A stretch of 64,000 nt of DNA from the NCBI GenBank assembly GCA_016223205.1, contig JACRPM010000001.1, positions 205,130 to 269,129 of the forward strand, in the 5' to 3' direction. The stretch comes from Candidatus Saganbacteria bacterium (GTDB taxonomy: Bacteria > Margulisbacteria > WOR-1 > XYC2-FULL-46-14 > WPAF01). Of this stretch, positions 35,301 through 43,522 are shown one piece after another (the first letter of the stretch is position 1; the number at the start of each line of letters is the position of its first letter). The notes below the pieces were generated by a model. The model saw only the letters and a program-made list of their open reading frames with translations. It was not told where the DNA came from and made no database searches. The position numbers and the translations under genes are program-made.

Positions 35301-36534
35301 TCTCGGTCTTACCAACCCCAGTGGGCCCGGCGAAAAAGAACACCCCGATGGGTTTTTTGGGGTCCAAACGTGAAAAGAAATTTCGTCTGGCGGCAGCCGC
35401 TAATTCATGTAAGGGAGCACTCTGGCCGATGACCCTTTTCCCCAATTCGGCTTCCAAGTTTTGATATCTTTCCATGTCTGATTGCTGGAGTTTTCCAAGG
35501 GGTATCTTGGAAAGGTCCGAAACCGAAGCCAGTATGTCCTCTTCGGTTATCTCGATCATACCGGAACGGCCGACCTCGTTTAATTTGACCTTAACTGACA
35601 GATATTCTTCAACCAATGCGGCTACCGCCCGCTTGGCCTTAACCGTTCGGCTGCGGCGGTTGATCTCGATGGCAATACGGGTTAAATTTTCTTCCAGTTT
35701 GGCTTGAAGCGCGGAAGGGAGCCCGACCTTACGGGAGATCGCCATTTTCAGCAGTTCGCGGGCCTTTTCCGGCAAGAAGCGGCTGCGCAGATATTTGGCG
35801 GAATATTCCGCGGCCTTGCGCAGGGCCGCACTATGTATGGTGACCGGCATACCGGCTTTCTCTGAAAAATGTTTCTCGATTCCCGGTTTTTCTTCTTCGA
35901 GTATATCCACGGTTATATCAACAGAGGGCTCCTCCACTTCCAGCAAACTAAAACGCCGATTAAGCGAGGGGTCTTTCGTGAAAGTATTATTATATTTTTC
36001 GCGGGTGGTCGCGCCCACAATGGTCAATTTCCCGGAGTCCAGCGCCGACCTTAAAGAGCCGACCAGCCGTCCCGATTCTCCCTGGATCTCATAGAATTCT
36101 TCGATCTCATCAATGAATATTATAGTGCGGTCTTCAGCGGTCAATTCCTGCAGCTGTCTAAAACGGGCCTCCAGTTCTTTGAAACCCGTGCGCAGGTCGT
36201 GAACGTTAAGGCGTAAAAGTCGATATCCCGCAAAAGACCGGTGCTGACCGGAAGCGATCTCATGGATAAAATGATCAATGATGCGCGTTTTTCCCACTCC
36301 TGATTCACCGATCACTATGACGCTGTTATTCCCTGGCTGGTTCAAAGCGTCGGCTATCTTACTGCAAATAGCGCTCCTAAGCGGGGCCCGGCGTATCCTG
36401 CCGGCTTGATATTCTGCCCGCAAGTCAGTCAGATAGAAGGGCAGGGTGGAGCCCCGAGCCGAGCCGCCGGCCTGATAAGGTTTTCGCAAACGCGAAACGC
36501 CGGTCAATAGATCAAATGAAGTTCTAACTTTCAT
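32392..36534 (-). CDS. Very large ClpB-like double AAA+ ATPase with a long helical C-terminal region
   Basis: This 1380-residue protein has two Clp-type AAA+ modules. D1 has Walker A GESGVGKT (near 75), Walker B IIFIDEIEEF (near 138) and GATTREKYNNTFTKDPSLNRRF. D2 has GPTGVGKTETALALAEALFG (near 399), VILLDEFEKAYP (near 470) and TSNLGTEAV, then a D2-small domain to about 660. There is no Clp N-domain and the middle linker is short. The D1 pore-loop KYRG motif is missing. Residues 700-1380 are helical with repeat-like stretches and match nothing I know. The start ATG overlaps the upstream coiled-coil gene by 11 bases, so the pair is likely co-expressed. A frame extension to 36654 is unlikely to be used. 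Confidence 0.75.
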   Translation of the reverse strand: MKVRTSFDLLTGVSRLRKPYQAGGSARGSTLPFYLTDLRAEYQAGRIRRAPLRSAICSKIADALNQPGNNSVIVIGESGVGKTRIIDHFIHEIASGQHRSFAGYRLLRLNVHDLRTGFKELEARFRQLQELTAEDRTIIFIDEIEEFYEIQGESGRLVGSLRSALDSGKLTIVGATTREKYNNTFTKDPSLNRRFSLLEVEEPSVDITVDILEEEKPGIEKHFSEKAGMPVTIHSAALRKAAEYSAKYLRSRFLPEKARELLKMAISRKVGLPSALQAKLEENLTRIAIEINRRSRTVKAKRAVAALVEEYLSVKVKLNEVGRSGMIEITEEDILASVSDLSKIPLGKLQQSDMERYQNLEAELGKRVIGQSAPLHELAAAARRNFFSRLDPKKPIGVFFFAGPTGVGKTETALALAEALFGDESAVVRLDMNQYAKEDALNRLTGASRGYKDSELGSELDVILERPYSVILLDEFEKAYPPIYKFFMNIFDTGRSVTPLGRTIDFSNTIIILTSNLGTEAVQAALKESRSPEAADASIKRELEKAMINHGFPPEFIGRLTKLVYYNELNGNMADQILSLKLKKTAERLQEDRQIELEVTAEARQHILNSGVDLKLGARPLVGAIDSLITTPLTDMFFGGKLKKGQKVVVNAKNGQLIFAVENRISTETDFIPTLTRGRPGMLMRKVLNLLDDPGGNSVSVEDIRKILQVPPEVLLDYLKRNEGLTAQKAELSNFDPARKDPQVNEQVKKLESLIENLSLNANAKRVIGSWLRQLSAYAKRANTGRPSPFVHIEHDLNSGELKIKISSPPLVAEDQNRLTSNFLEPSPRSRDESEQLVRDLEANGDLVLLELKRAVIEARAQVGMETNAEKTELWIRFPLSDKEFSAVDVRFSNMSDREVVEYLLKSNQLEEAREVVRSSGDRVAIELYESYKKEENIERAAEALRLVQDPKMRRRNTLTLIHDCLFSQNPKSYEFIKTIIESTASDLGTEAAGKLLNILLNLIFGSADKLRAEGRRDNSLWFYEQIIQVLLNLEIANINLPEMAKTVLSQANSDGDYDFVLEQLNLISVKWHILELLESTIGGLIDSKDYVENAVIFENIRHPYYRAFGLVRLHELSALDEMDPLNYDDALPLLNTATGALQEFASKYPQTEQTQKLVSDLRTRIETLKRTIFDRLVNEKKYEKAIEYAAISDNPAGNYALIYVSAFRSGDRKNSGEAWNRAMALTRAEKAPDIVYVDLIEAETELKNHESALSLLTKLGFVTVFEDMAPGVVLAALKDKGADFIHQYATGGDDCGEDGYYSFVDFPYYRASLLFHLTNVYYSETGRKRQDWVSQAHGALNEFEQQYQMTSQVRDEIKDLRRKLTILRAAMNSGQKPVY

Positions 36535-37840
36535 TCCCTTCTGCCTTTGCTTTTTCCGCAACTGGGGTTTGAACGGAGCCGGAATTTTCGGGTGACAGGG
36601 TTTGAATCGCGCTTTGATATTTGTTCCACCATTCATCCAGCGAACCGAAGACATTCAGGCCCAGCAATAGTTTTTGCAAAGCCAGCCGATCTTCGACCAG
36701 AAAAAGCCCCCTGGAGATCAAGCGGTCAAGCGCTATCATTTGCATTCCGCCGGGATCGGTTTTGCCGTTATTATCTTTTATTGCTTTAAGCAGTATTTCT
36801 ACCAATATTTCTCCCAATTCGTGAGTATCGACTCCCGCGGTCTGAAAGGAGCTGTCTCCTTCGACGATTTCCGCTATTTTAAGGATAAAACGGTCGATCA
36901 AGCCGGTTAATTCTTCAGTGGCCCGATCGACGAACTCCTCGACAGGAATTTGTTTCTCAACAGTTTGCAGAGCGTCTTTTATTCCCTGCTCCAATCTTTG
37001 CTTAGTGGCAGTTTCGGCCTGGCTGACGATCTTTTTATGGGCATGGTCGAGAGCGGCGGTCGTGCTTATCTTAATTGTCCTCTTAATTTCAACGGCCCGA
37101 GCTTCCGCTTCTCTTACCGCATCATTATTGGCCGCTTCTTCAGCAATAGCCATCCGCAATTCTTCTTGGACCCGTCTTAATTCCTCAATGGCGATATCAT
37201 ATTCATCCGCTGCCGCTTGCGCCCGGCGGGCCTGCTCGGCGGAGTTTCGCTGGGCCGCTTCGGCCGTAAGCCGGGCCTCGGTTGCCCGGCGAACGGCCTC
37301 TTCCGCTCTCTGCGTTTCTTCCGCGATCGTGGTATTGATCCATGATCCGTAATCTTCCACTTTGGTTTGCGCCAATCTTACTTTCTGTTCCGCCGTGCGT
37401 TTGGCCGCTTCCAATTGAGCTCTTTTACGGGCGGCGGTTTGTGCCTGGGTGCGGAATTGCCTGAGAGTAGCTTCGATCTCGCTATCAACCACTCTTCGTA
37501 AGGTGCCGTCGGTTATTTCACTGTTGAGGAGGGTCGCGGCTCTGCCTGCAACACCGGCAGCATTAGTAACTAAACCATCCCGATCGATGCGGATTTCATA
37601 TTGGCTTCTAAGGGAAGCCATGACCCGTTCACGAATAAAATCCCGCACGGCGGGAGCCCAGCAGGTCCCGAGCATTAAAGGAGGAGCTTTAGTAAGCGCA
37701 ATCTTTGCGGCCACTACCGGCAGTGCGGCCAGGTTGTCGTTGGCAAATTCCAACCAGTGGGCGTTGCGGCGTAAGGATTCATAGGCTCTGACCCTAACAT
37801 CTAGAAATCGAGCCCCGGCTCTTTCAAGGCGAATACCCAT
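36524..37840 (-). CDS. Long coiled-coil protein, partner of the ClpB-like ATPase
   Basis: The 438-residue protein has no recognised domain. Residues about 125-290 are an Ala/Glu/Arg-rich coiled coil (e.g. EAVRRATEARLTAEAAQ and ARRAQAAADEYDIAIEEL). A globular N-terminal part (1-120) and a helical C-terminal part (300-438, containing LDEWWNKY) flank it. No signal peptide is visible. It ends 11 bases inside the start of the ClpB-like gene. A scaffold or adaptor for that ATPase is the natural inference. Confidence 0.65.
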   Translation of the reverse strand: MGIRLERAGARFLDVRVRAYESLRRNAHWLEFANDNLAALPVVAAKIALTKAPPLMLGTCWAPAVRDFIRERVMASLRSQYEIRIDRDGLVTNAAGVAGRAATLLNSEITDGTLRRVVDSEIEATLRQFRTQAQTAARKRAQLEAAKRTAEQKVRLAQTKVEDYGSWINTTIAEETQRAEEAVRRATEARLTAEAAQRNSAEQARRAQAAADEYDIAIEELRRVQEELRMAIAEEAANNDAVREAEARAVEIKRTIKISTTAALDHAHKKIVSQAETATKQRLEQGIKDALQTVEKQIPVEEFVDRATEELTGLIDRFILKIAEIVEGDSSFQTAGVDTHELGEILVEILLKAIKDNNGKTDPGGMQMIALDRLISRGLFLVEDRLALQKLLLGLNVFGSLDEWWNKYQSAIQTLSPENSGSVQTPVAEKAKAEGNES

Positions 37841-37879
37841 GAATTTATATCGAGGGGAGAAACGAATAATTTCAAGTAA

Positions 37880-38773
37880 TTATGTGTAAATTATATTGTA
37901 TTCTCTCGAACCCAGCCCGATCGTTTCCGCATAGTCCAACTGAACATTCCAATTCACCGCGGGATATAACTTACGAAAAACATCATGCCCTGCTGCTTTA
38001 TTCACCAAGTCCACCGAGGCTTGATCGATAGCTACTGGGTCAAGCGATGCCAAAATCCCTATGTCCGGTACGACTGGAGGATCGTTATGCGCGTAACAAT
38101 CGCAGTTGGGGCTGATATCTATAATAAAGTTTATATAGCCGACTTGCTTGCCTTTCACCGCGCCGTAAACATATTCCACCAGCTTCTCCTGTACCAGGGT
38201 GGGGGAGCCGATCCAGCAGGACTCAATGGTCAAATTCTTCTTGCACGTCTTGACTTCAGGACAGTTAAGGCAGTCCTGGTGCATCTTGAGCTTTCCTTTC
38301 CTGGTTCCCAGCCCCATCCCCACATTCTTTAACGCTCCGCCGAAGCCGGTCAATTCATGCCCTTTAAAATGGGTAAGGACCATCATCGCGGGCGCCCTCA
38401 TGGCCGCTCCAGCCAGATAGACCTGTTTGAAATGCTTCAGGTTTACCGGAACGGTCACGCAGTCGTCTTCCTCCGAGATGATCACATCCGAAAACCCATG
38501 CTTTCCGGCAACTTCACGGTGTTCTTTCGAATTACTGCGGGGACCGCCATAGAGCGTATTGGCGTCGGAAAAGAACGGCTTTCCTCCCAGCTCTTTGACC
38601 TTATCCCTTATCCCGTTCACCCTTTGCGGCTTTAAGTATGCGGTATTGCCCGGCTCGCCGAAGTGGACCTTTAAGGCGACCGGATCTCCAAAGTTTATTA
38701 AATTAGGAAATCCGCATTTGTCAAAAAGGATTGTCGCCGAAGTCGGACTATCGGCATAAAATACATTTTTCAT
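37880..38773 (-). CDS. DUF362 domain protein
   Basis: The 297-residue protein matches DUF362: VALKVHFGEPGNTAYLKP at the start, THFKGHELTGFGGALKNVGMG in the middle, and a Cys-rich CLNCPEVKTCKKN followed by CDCYAHNDPPVVPDIG. The cysteines could bind an iron-sulfur cluster, as in ferredoxin-linked members, but the spacing is not a classic 2[4Fe-4S] pattern. Function is unknown. It is 39 bases upstream of the coiled-coil gene, on the same strand. Confidence 0.85.
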   Translation of the reverse strand: MKNVFYADSPTSATILFDKCGFPNLINFGDPVALKVHFGEPGNTAYLKPQRVNGIRDKVKELGGKPFFSDANTLYGGPRSNSKEHREVAGKHGFSDVIISEEDDCVTVPVNLKHFKQVYLAGAAMRAPAMMVLTHFKGHELTGFGGALKNVGMGLGTRKGKLKMHQDCLNCPEVKTCKKNLTIESCWIGSPTLVQEKLVEYVYGAVKGKQVGYINFIIDISPNCDCYAHNDPPVVPDIGILASLDPVAIDQASVDLVNKAAGHDVFRKLYPAVNWNVQLDYAETIGLGSREYNIIYT

Positions 38774-38787
38774 TTTATATTGTGAAA

Positions 38788-40401
38788 TTAAGGCGGTGTG
38801 GAATGCAAATCTCTCAAATATCTTATGGAAGCCCTACGAAATTCACTTGGCCCCCCATAGGATTCGATAATTGCATTAATTCTATATACAGTTTCACGTG
38901 CTTCCGTCTCTGTCAAACCTTGATCATACAAATCTTGTAAAAGAGGAATGAGAGTTGAACGGCCCTCTAATTCGTCGCATCGTCTTATTATTATTCTGTC
39001 GCTGGGATAATCATGATCAATAAGCGCATAGTGCCGAAAATAATTGCGAAACATTTGCTCTTCGGAAAGAGGCGGGGAAGAGTAAAGCTCCAATTCGGTT
39101 CGACCCAGAAAAAGAACATCGTTAGGGATATAATAAAGTCCAAATGACTTAGCGGATTGCAAATCATCGCTATGAATGATTCCTGTTCCTCCCCCGACAG
39201 TGGGGAATACGGCCCGCGAATGCCAGCCGCCCGCCCTTGTTTCTGGAAAGGAACCTTCTTTTACGGGTATATTTATACTTCGTAAAACAGATTTAAAAAC
39301 CGCTGTAGTCCCATGGCATCCATAAATGATACTTTGCCAAATAAAACGAGTGTCTGAATACCTGGGAGTCAATATCTTGTCAATTGGCGGCGCACCATTA
39401 TATTCATAAATCGTATGTAAAGGGGGATCCTCGGCTTTAATATGTCTTAGATACTTTCTTGTCCAATCGGTTAAGGCATAAACAGTTAAGGTTTGATTTT
39501 CTTTGATCATATTACGGGCAACCAGAAAGTCATAACAATATTTCGGATTCCAAGCAGTTGCCATGCGGAAACGCAAATCGAAATCGCCGTGCGAAAAAAT
39601 CTCATAGTTGTCAAATAAAATAGCCAATTGCTCCGATGTATAAGAAGTTATTCTCCATGGAACCAAGCGATTGGCTTCAACGAATAAACTAAAAGCAATA
39701 TTGGCTAAATATAAATGCCAGCCGTCATATTGAGATAGAATAGTTGTGTAATCGTCCGATCCGGCTTGGGGAACGGGTGGTTCATTATATGGATAAGCGC
39801 CTCCTGTTTCATATATAATCAAAAATTGAAACAACATCTCCTTCATCGCCGGTGACCAATCCGAATCATAATGATATAAGTGTTCATCGCTGCCAAAATT
39901 CTGCCAAACGATGGCATTCCTAATATTTGGATTACCCCTTAAAAAATTAGTATACTTTTCCCGCACTCTTTCTGCCGCCATCCGCGCCAACTCTCCACTT
40001 GAGAAGGTTCCAAGTCGCACTGCTTTTTCACCTGGCAGGGGAACGCCAGTAGGAAATGGAGGAGGGGAAAAATCGTCTATATGTCTTGGGGTCATGGTTT
40101 CGTTTCCGATCTGGACCTCCAAATAGTATTTGCCTGGAGCCAAATTGATAGAGGAGGTTTCTCCCAGCTTTGCTCCCATTAGACCCTGGGAATCAGGGGC
40201 CACTTCTTTATGCTCGGTCCAGAGCGGGGTGCCGCCGGTTGCGGTTTTATAAATCCGGAAGGTGATCTTGGTTTTGGTGGTTATCGCCTTTCCCGTTTTA
40301 TCGGTTAATTTTCCCTGGAAATTATAGAGGTTCGCGGATTCTGCAATGGAAAACAAAAAAATAAGAAGCAATCCGATTGTGGCTATCGCCGTTCTTTTCA
40401 T
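38788..40401 (-). CDS. Secreted transglutaminase-like protein with an N-terminal beta domain
   Basis: This 537-residue protein starts MKRTAIATIGLLLIFLFSIA, a signal peptide. Residues about 22-110 form a beta domain (NLYNFQGKLTDKTGKAI, TFRIYKTATGGTPLW, GKYYLEVQIG) like those in surface and fibre proteins. The C-terminal half has GCHGTTAVFKSVLRSINIP, GWHSRAVFP and IIHSDD, which fit the Cys-His-Asp triad of transglutaminase-like enzymes. An upstream in-frame ATG at 40431 is possible, but TAAAAT ends 7 bases before ATG 40401. Crosslinking or peptidase activity outside the cell is inferred. Confidence 0.65.
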   Translation of the reverse strand: MKRTAIATIGLLLIFLFSIAESANLYNFQGKLTDKTGKAITTKTKITFRIYKTATGGTPLWTEHKEVAPDSQGLMGAKLGETSSINLAPGKYYLEVQIGNETMTPRHIDDFSPPPFPTGVPLPGEKAVRLGTFSSGELARMAAERVREKYTNFLRGNPNIRNAIVWQNFGSDEHLYHYDSDWSPAMKEMLFQFLIIYETGGAYPYNEPPVPQAGSDDYTTILSQYDGWHLYLANIAFSLFVEANRLVPWRITSYTSEQLAILFDNYEIFSHGDFDLRFRMATAWNPKYCYDFLVARNMIKENQTLTVYALTDWTRKYLRHIKAEDPPLHTIYEYNGAPPIDKILTPRYSDTRFIWQSIIYGCHGTTAVFKSVLRSINIPVKEGSFPETRAGGWHSRAVFPTVGGGTGIIHSDDLQSAKSFGLYYIPNDVLFLGRTELELYSSPPLSEEQMFRNYFRHYALIDHDYPSDRIIIRRCDELEGRSTLIPLLQDLYDQGLTETEARETVYRINAIIESYGGPSEFRRASIRYLRDLHSTPP

Positions 40402-40408
40402 TGCTTTA

Positions 40409-40414
40409 ATTTTA
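40409..40414 (-). promoter_or_regulatory. -10-like box 7 bases before ATG 40401
   Basis: TAAAAT on the minus strand; no ribosome binding site between it and the ATG, and no clear -35. Confidence 0.35.
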
Positions 40415-40448
40415 CTAAAACCAACTTTCAAAGTAAAGAACGAAATGT

Positions 40449-40454
40449 TATAAT
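40449..40454 (+). promoter_or_regulatory. -10 box 10 bases before ATG 40465
   Basis: TATAAT on the plus strand in the short divergent gap between two secreted-protein genes. The -35 position reads TTTCAA, a weak match. Confidence 0.4.
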
Positions 40455-40464
40455 ATTATCAAAA

Positions 40465-41451
40465 ATGAGAAGCATTATAGTATTTCTTTTGATATTTTTG
40501 CTGCTCATTGTATCGGCTTTTGCACAGGAGAATGTTGCTCCCCCGATAGATGAGAAAAATCTCGCCCCCCAAAAAAGCGTGCTTGATCAAAAGGATACTT
40601 CTACTACGAAGGATAATCTGCAATCACCTAACTATAACTTGGATATTAAAGAAATCACCCCGGAATTGGAAAAGGGAAAGGCAGGTATTCCGCAAACGCT
40701 CCCCAAAGCAGAAAAGCCGGTTCCGGTGGGAAAAGAAATAGCCGCTCCGGTGGAACCGGTTAAGGTTGTCGAAGAGAAAAAGATCAACCCGCCGCAGATC
40801 AAGGAAATCTATTTTGGGAACAGGAAATATCAAGAAATAGGAGAGCCCTTCATTATTTCCAACAGGACCAAAATTAAATTCAAAGTGGAAGGGGCGGATG
40901 GGTTTGCCGCCAATAGTGTTTCTCTGGCTATTGATGAAAATGCCGCCGACAGCAAAGCCCTAAGCAGTAACGATCTTACCGCGGCGGTTCTATCAGGCGC
41001 AAAGGATAATCCTACCGCGGCAGAATATGAATATAAGGGAGCGGAATTTAAGGAAGGGGAGCATATCATTACCTTTAAGGCCACGAATGCCGGGGGTTCG
41101 GCCCAAACCACGGCAAAAGTAAGTGTGTTGGGAGGCCCTCCCAGGGTCATAGGTATTCCCTTGGCTTTTCCCAGTCCCGCTAAAATCCAAGATCAAAAAG
41201 TAGTTTTGCAATATCAGTTATCCAGCGATGCGAAGATCGCTGTCTATATTTTATCCACCAATGGCATAGTTTTAAAGAAATTTACTTTTGAGCCCGGGCA
41301 AGAAGGGGGAAGCGCGGGTTATGACAAGATCGTCTGGGATCTTAAAACCGATCAGGGAACGAATGCCGGCGGCGGGATATATTTATTCAATATAGTGGAT
41401 CTTGAACAACAAAAAGTCATGAACCGGGGCAAGATCACGCTGGTTTATTAA
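40465..41451 (+). CDS. Secreted protein with FlgD-like C-terminal domain
   Basis: The 328-residue protein has a signal peptide (SIIVFLLIFLLLIVSAFAQ), a Pro/Lys-rich linker to about residue 110 and a middle beta domain. The C-terminal domain of about 90 residues (VVLQYQLSSDAKIAVYILSTN, GYDKIVWDLKTDQG, GGGIYLFNIV) is the FlgD Ig-like type. This kind of C-terminal domain often ends exported proteins of uncultured bacteria. The S8 peptidase at 57215-58921 ends with a similar domain. Function is unknown. Confidence 0.7.
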   Translation: MRSIIVFLLIFLLLIVSAFAQENVAPPIDEKNLAPQKSVLDQKDTSTTKDNLQSPNYNLDIKEITPELEKGKAGIPQTLPKAEKPVPVGKEIAAPVEPVKVVEEKKINPPQIKEIYFGNRKYQEIGEPFIISNRTKIKFKVEGADGFAANSVSLAIDENAADSKALSSNDLTAAVLSGAKDNPTAAEYEYKGAEFKEGEHIITFKATNAGGSAQTTAKVSVLGGPPRVIGIPLAFPSPAKIQDQKVVLQYQLSSDAKIAVYILSTNGIVLKKFTFEPGQEGGSAGYDKIVWDLKTDQGTNAGGGIYLFNIVDLEQQKVMNRGKITLVY

Positions 41452-41463
41452 TAGCATTTCTGA

Positions 41464-41469
41464 TAAAAT
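41464..41469 (+). promoter_or_regulatory. -10-like box 9 bases before the ilvE ATG
   Basis: TAAAAT with no Shine-Dalgarno sequence before the ATG at 41479; no -35 match seen. Confidence 0.35.
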
Positions 41470-41478
41470 ATTCCCAAT

Positions 41479-42381
41479 ATGAAGTACGCATTTTTCAAAG
41501 GAAAGATAGTTCCCTTTGCCGACGCCAAGATCGGCATCATGACCCACGGCTTCAACTATGGCACCGGCGTGTTCGAGGGCATCCGCGGCTATTACAATAA
41601 GCAAATGTATATCCTTAAACTGCGGGAGCACTTCGAGCGGCTGCAGCACTCCGCCCTGGCCCTGAAAATGGATATAAAGTTCAAGATAGAGGAACTGATG
41701 GATATCACGGTGGAACTCTGTAAAAAGAACGATTACCATGAGGATATCTACATCCGGCCGATCGTTTATAAATCCGCCGAAAAGATCGGGTTGGGGCTCA
41801 CCGGTATTCCGGATGATTTCTGCATGTTCGTGGCGCCATTCGGCGCTTATCTCGATATCAGCAAGGGCATCCGGGTGTGCGTGTCTTCGTGGTGGAGGAT
41901 CTCCGCGCAATCCATTCCCCAGGGAGCCAAGATCACGGGCACCTATGTGAACTCTTCCCTGGCCAAGGCCGAAGCTCTGGAAAAAGGGTACGATGAGGCC
42001 ATCTTGCTTTCGCATGAGAAGACCGTGGCCGAAGGTTCGGGTGAAAATCTATTTTTAGTGAAGAACGGCAAATTTATCACCCCGCCGCTTACCGAGACGA
42101 TACTTCCCGGCATCACCCGGGTGTGCGTGAAAGAGATCGCGGAGGGCGAGTTAAATATACCAACCGAAGAGCGGCAGGTTGTCCAAAAAGAACTCTACGA
42201 AGCCGATGAGCTTTTTTTCTGCGGCACCGGCGCCCAGATCTCGCCCATCATCGAAGTGGACGGCAAGAAGATCGGCAATGGGAAAGTCGGACCAATAACC
42301 CGAAAACTGCAGGACCTGTATTTCGCCGCGGTAAAGGGCGAAAATCCGGATTACCTGCACTGGCTGACCCCAATCAAATGA
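41479..42381 (+). CDS. ilvE: Branched-chain amino acid aminotransferase
   Basis: The 300-residue class IV aminotransferase performs the last step of Leu, Ile and Val synthesis. It has GTGVFEGIRGYY, the KITGTYVNSSLAKAEA region around the PLP site, EGSGENLFLVKNGKF and TPPLTETILPGITR. The KITGTY lysine is not firmly assigned as the Schiff base residue. It is the first gene of a plus-strand run with acpS, nnrD and mla genes, overlapping acpS by 4 bases. Confidence 0.93.
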   Translation: MKYAFFKGKIVPFADAKIGIMTHGFNYGTGVFEGIRGYYNKQMYILKLREHFERLQHSALALKMDIKFKIEELMDITVELCKKNDYHEDIYIRPIVYKSAEKIGLGLTGIPDDFCMFVAPFGAYLDISKGIRVCVSSWWRISAQSIPQGAKITGTYVNSSLAKAEALEKGYDEAILLSHEKTVAEGSGENLFLVKNGKFITPPLTETILPGITRVCVKEIAEGELNIPTEERQVVQKELYEADELFFCGTGAQISPIIEVDGKKIGNGKVGPITRKLQDLYFAAVKGENPDYLHWLTPIK

Positions 42382-42731
42382 TCAAAGGCTTGGGTGTGGA
42401 TATTATTGAGATAGACCGGGTCCGCTCCGCGGTGGACCGCTATGGCGATAAATTCATCGGAAAGATCTTGACCCCGCGCGAGTTAAAATACTGCACCAAC
42501 CGCAAGGCCTATAAATATCCCGAAATGGCCGCGCGCTTTGCCGCCAAAGAGGCCTATTCCAAAGCCCTGGGCACCGGCATTGCCGGAATAAAATGGCAGG
42601 AGATCGAAGTGGTGAACAACCGCCTTGGCCAGCCCCATATCGCCATTAAAGGTAAGGTCAAGAAAAAAGTGCAGGTCTCACTTTCTCATTCTCTCAATTA
42701 CGCTGTGGCCTCGGTGGTGATCGAAAAGTGA
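42378..42731 (+). CDS. acpS: Holo-[acyl-carrier-protein] synthase
   Basis: The 117-residue enzyme transfers 4'-phosphopantetheine from CoA to apo-ACP. Motifs GLGVDIIEIDRV at the start and ARFAAKEAYSKALGTG near residue 54 are typical, with the GRP-like GQPHI segment after. It overlaps both neighbours by 4 bases. Confidence 0.95.
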   Translation: MIKGLGVDIIEIDRVRSAVDRYGDKFIGKILTPRELKYCTNRKAYKYPEMAARFAAKEAYSKALGTGIAGIKWQEIEVVNNRLGQPHIAIKGKVKKKVQVSLSHSLNYAVASVVIEK

Positions 42732-43522
42732 AACTGCCGAAAAGGAAACCCAATACCCACAAAGGCGATTACGGCAAGGTCTTTGTATTAGCCGGTTCGG
42801 AGGGAATGCTGGGGGCGGCGATCCTCTGCAGCAGGGGGGCTTTGAGGGTAGGGGCGGGATTGGTCTATTTGAGCGTACCGGGAAATCTCCGGGACACAGC
42901 CAACCTGGCCGCTCCGGAAGTTATCATCTCCAATTTCGATCCGGCTTATTCCGCGGATGCCGTTGTGATCGGGCCGGGGCTGGGGGCCAGGAGAAGGGAT
43001 GCCCGCGACCTGCTCTTCAAGCTTAATTTAAAAAAGTTCAAAGCGCCCATCATTCTGGATGCCGACGGTTTGAACGCTTTTCTGGAGGATAAGGAGTCGT
43101 TGAAAAAGCTCGATCTTGATCTCGTCTTGACGCCCCATCCAGGCGAATTAAGCCGTCTGCTTGACCGTCCGATCACCGATATCCAGAAAAACCGCGAAAA
43201 GTCGGCGGTAGAAGCGGCTAAATTATTCAATTGCCTGGTGGTTTTAAAGGGGCACCGGACCGTCATCGCCGATAAAAGCGGTAAAGTGAAGATAAACCAG
43301 ACCGGCAATCCCGGGATGGCGACCGCCGGAGTGGGTGATGTTTTGGCTGGGATGATCGCCGGATTGGCCGGACAGGGAATTAAAACCCATGACGCTGCGA
43401 TCTTGGGGGTTTATCTCCACGGGCTGGCGGGCGATCTGGCCGCCAAGGAAAAGGGAGAATACGGCATGATCGCGTCGGATCTCGTCGAAAAAATACCCGC
43501 GGCGATATTGAAAGCGAAATAA
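42728..43522 (+). CDS. nnrD: ADP-dependent NAD(P)H-hydrate dehydratase
   Basis: The 264-residue protein is the YjeF C-terminal-type kinase-fold enzyme that repairs hydrated NAD(P)H. Seen are HKGDYGKVFVLAGS, DADGLNAF, LTPHPGELSRLL and the GNPGMATAGVGDVLAGMIAG catalytic segment. The NAD(P)HX epimerase (YjeF N) domain that is often fused is absent here. The acpS-nnrD order is common in bacteria. Confidence 0.94.
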   Translation: MKLPKRKPNTHKGDYGKVFVLAGSEGMLGAAILCSRGALRVGAGLVYLSVPGNLRDTANLAAPEVIISNFDPAYSADAVVIGPGLGARRRDARDLLFKLNLKKFKAPIILDADGLNAFLEDKESLKKLDLDLVLTPHPGELSRLLDRPITDIQKNREKSAVEAAKLFNCLVVLKGHRTVIADKSGKVKINQTGNPGMATAGVGDVLAGMIAGLAGQGIKTHDAAILGVYLHGLAGDLAAKEKGEYGMIASDLVEKIPAAILKAK

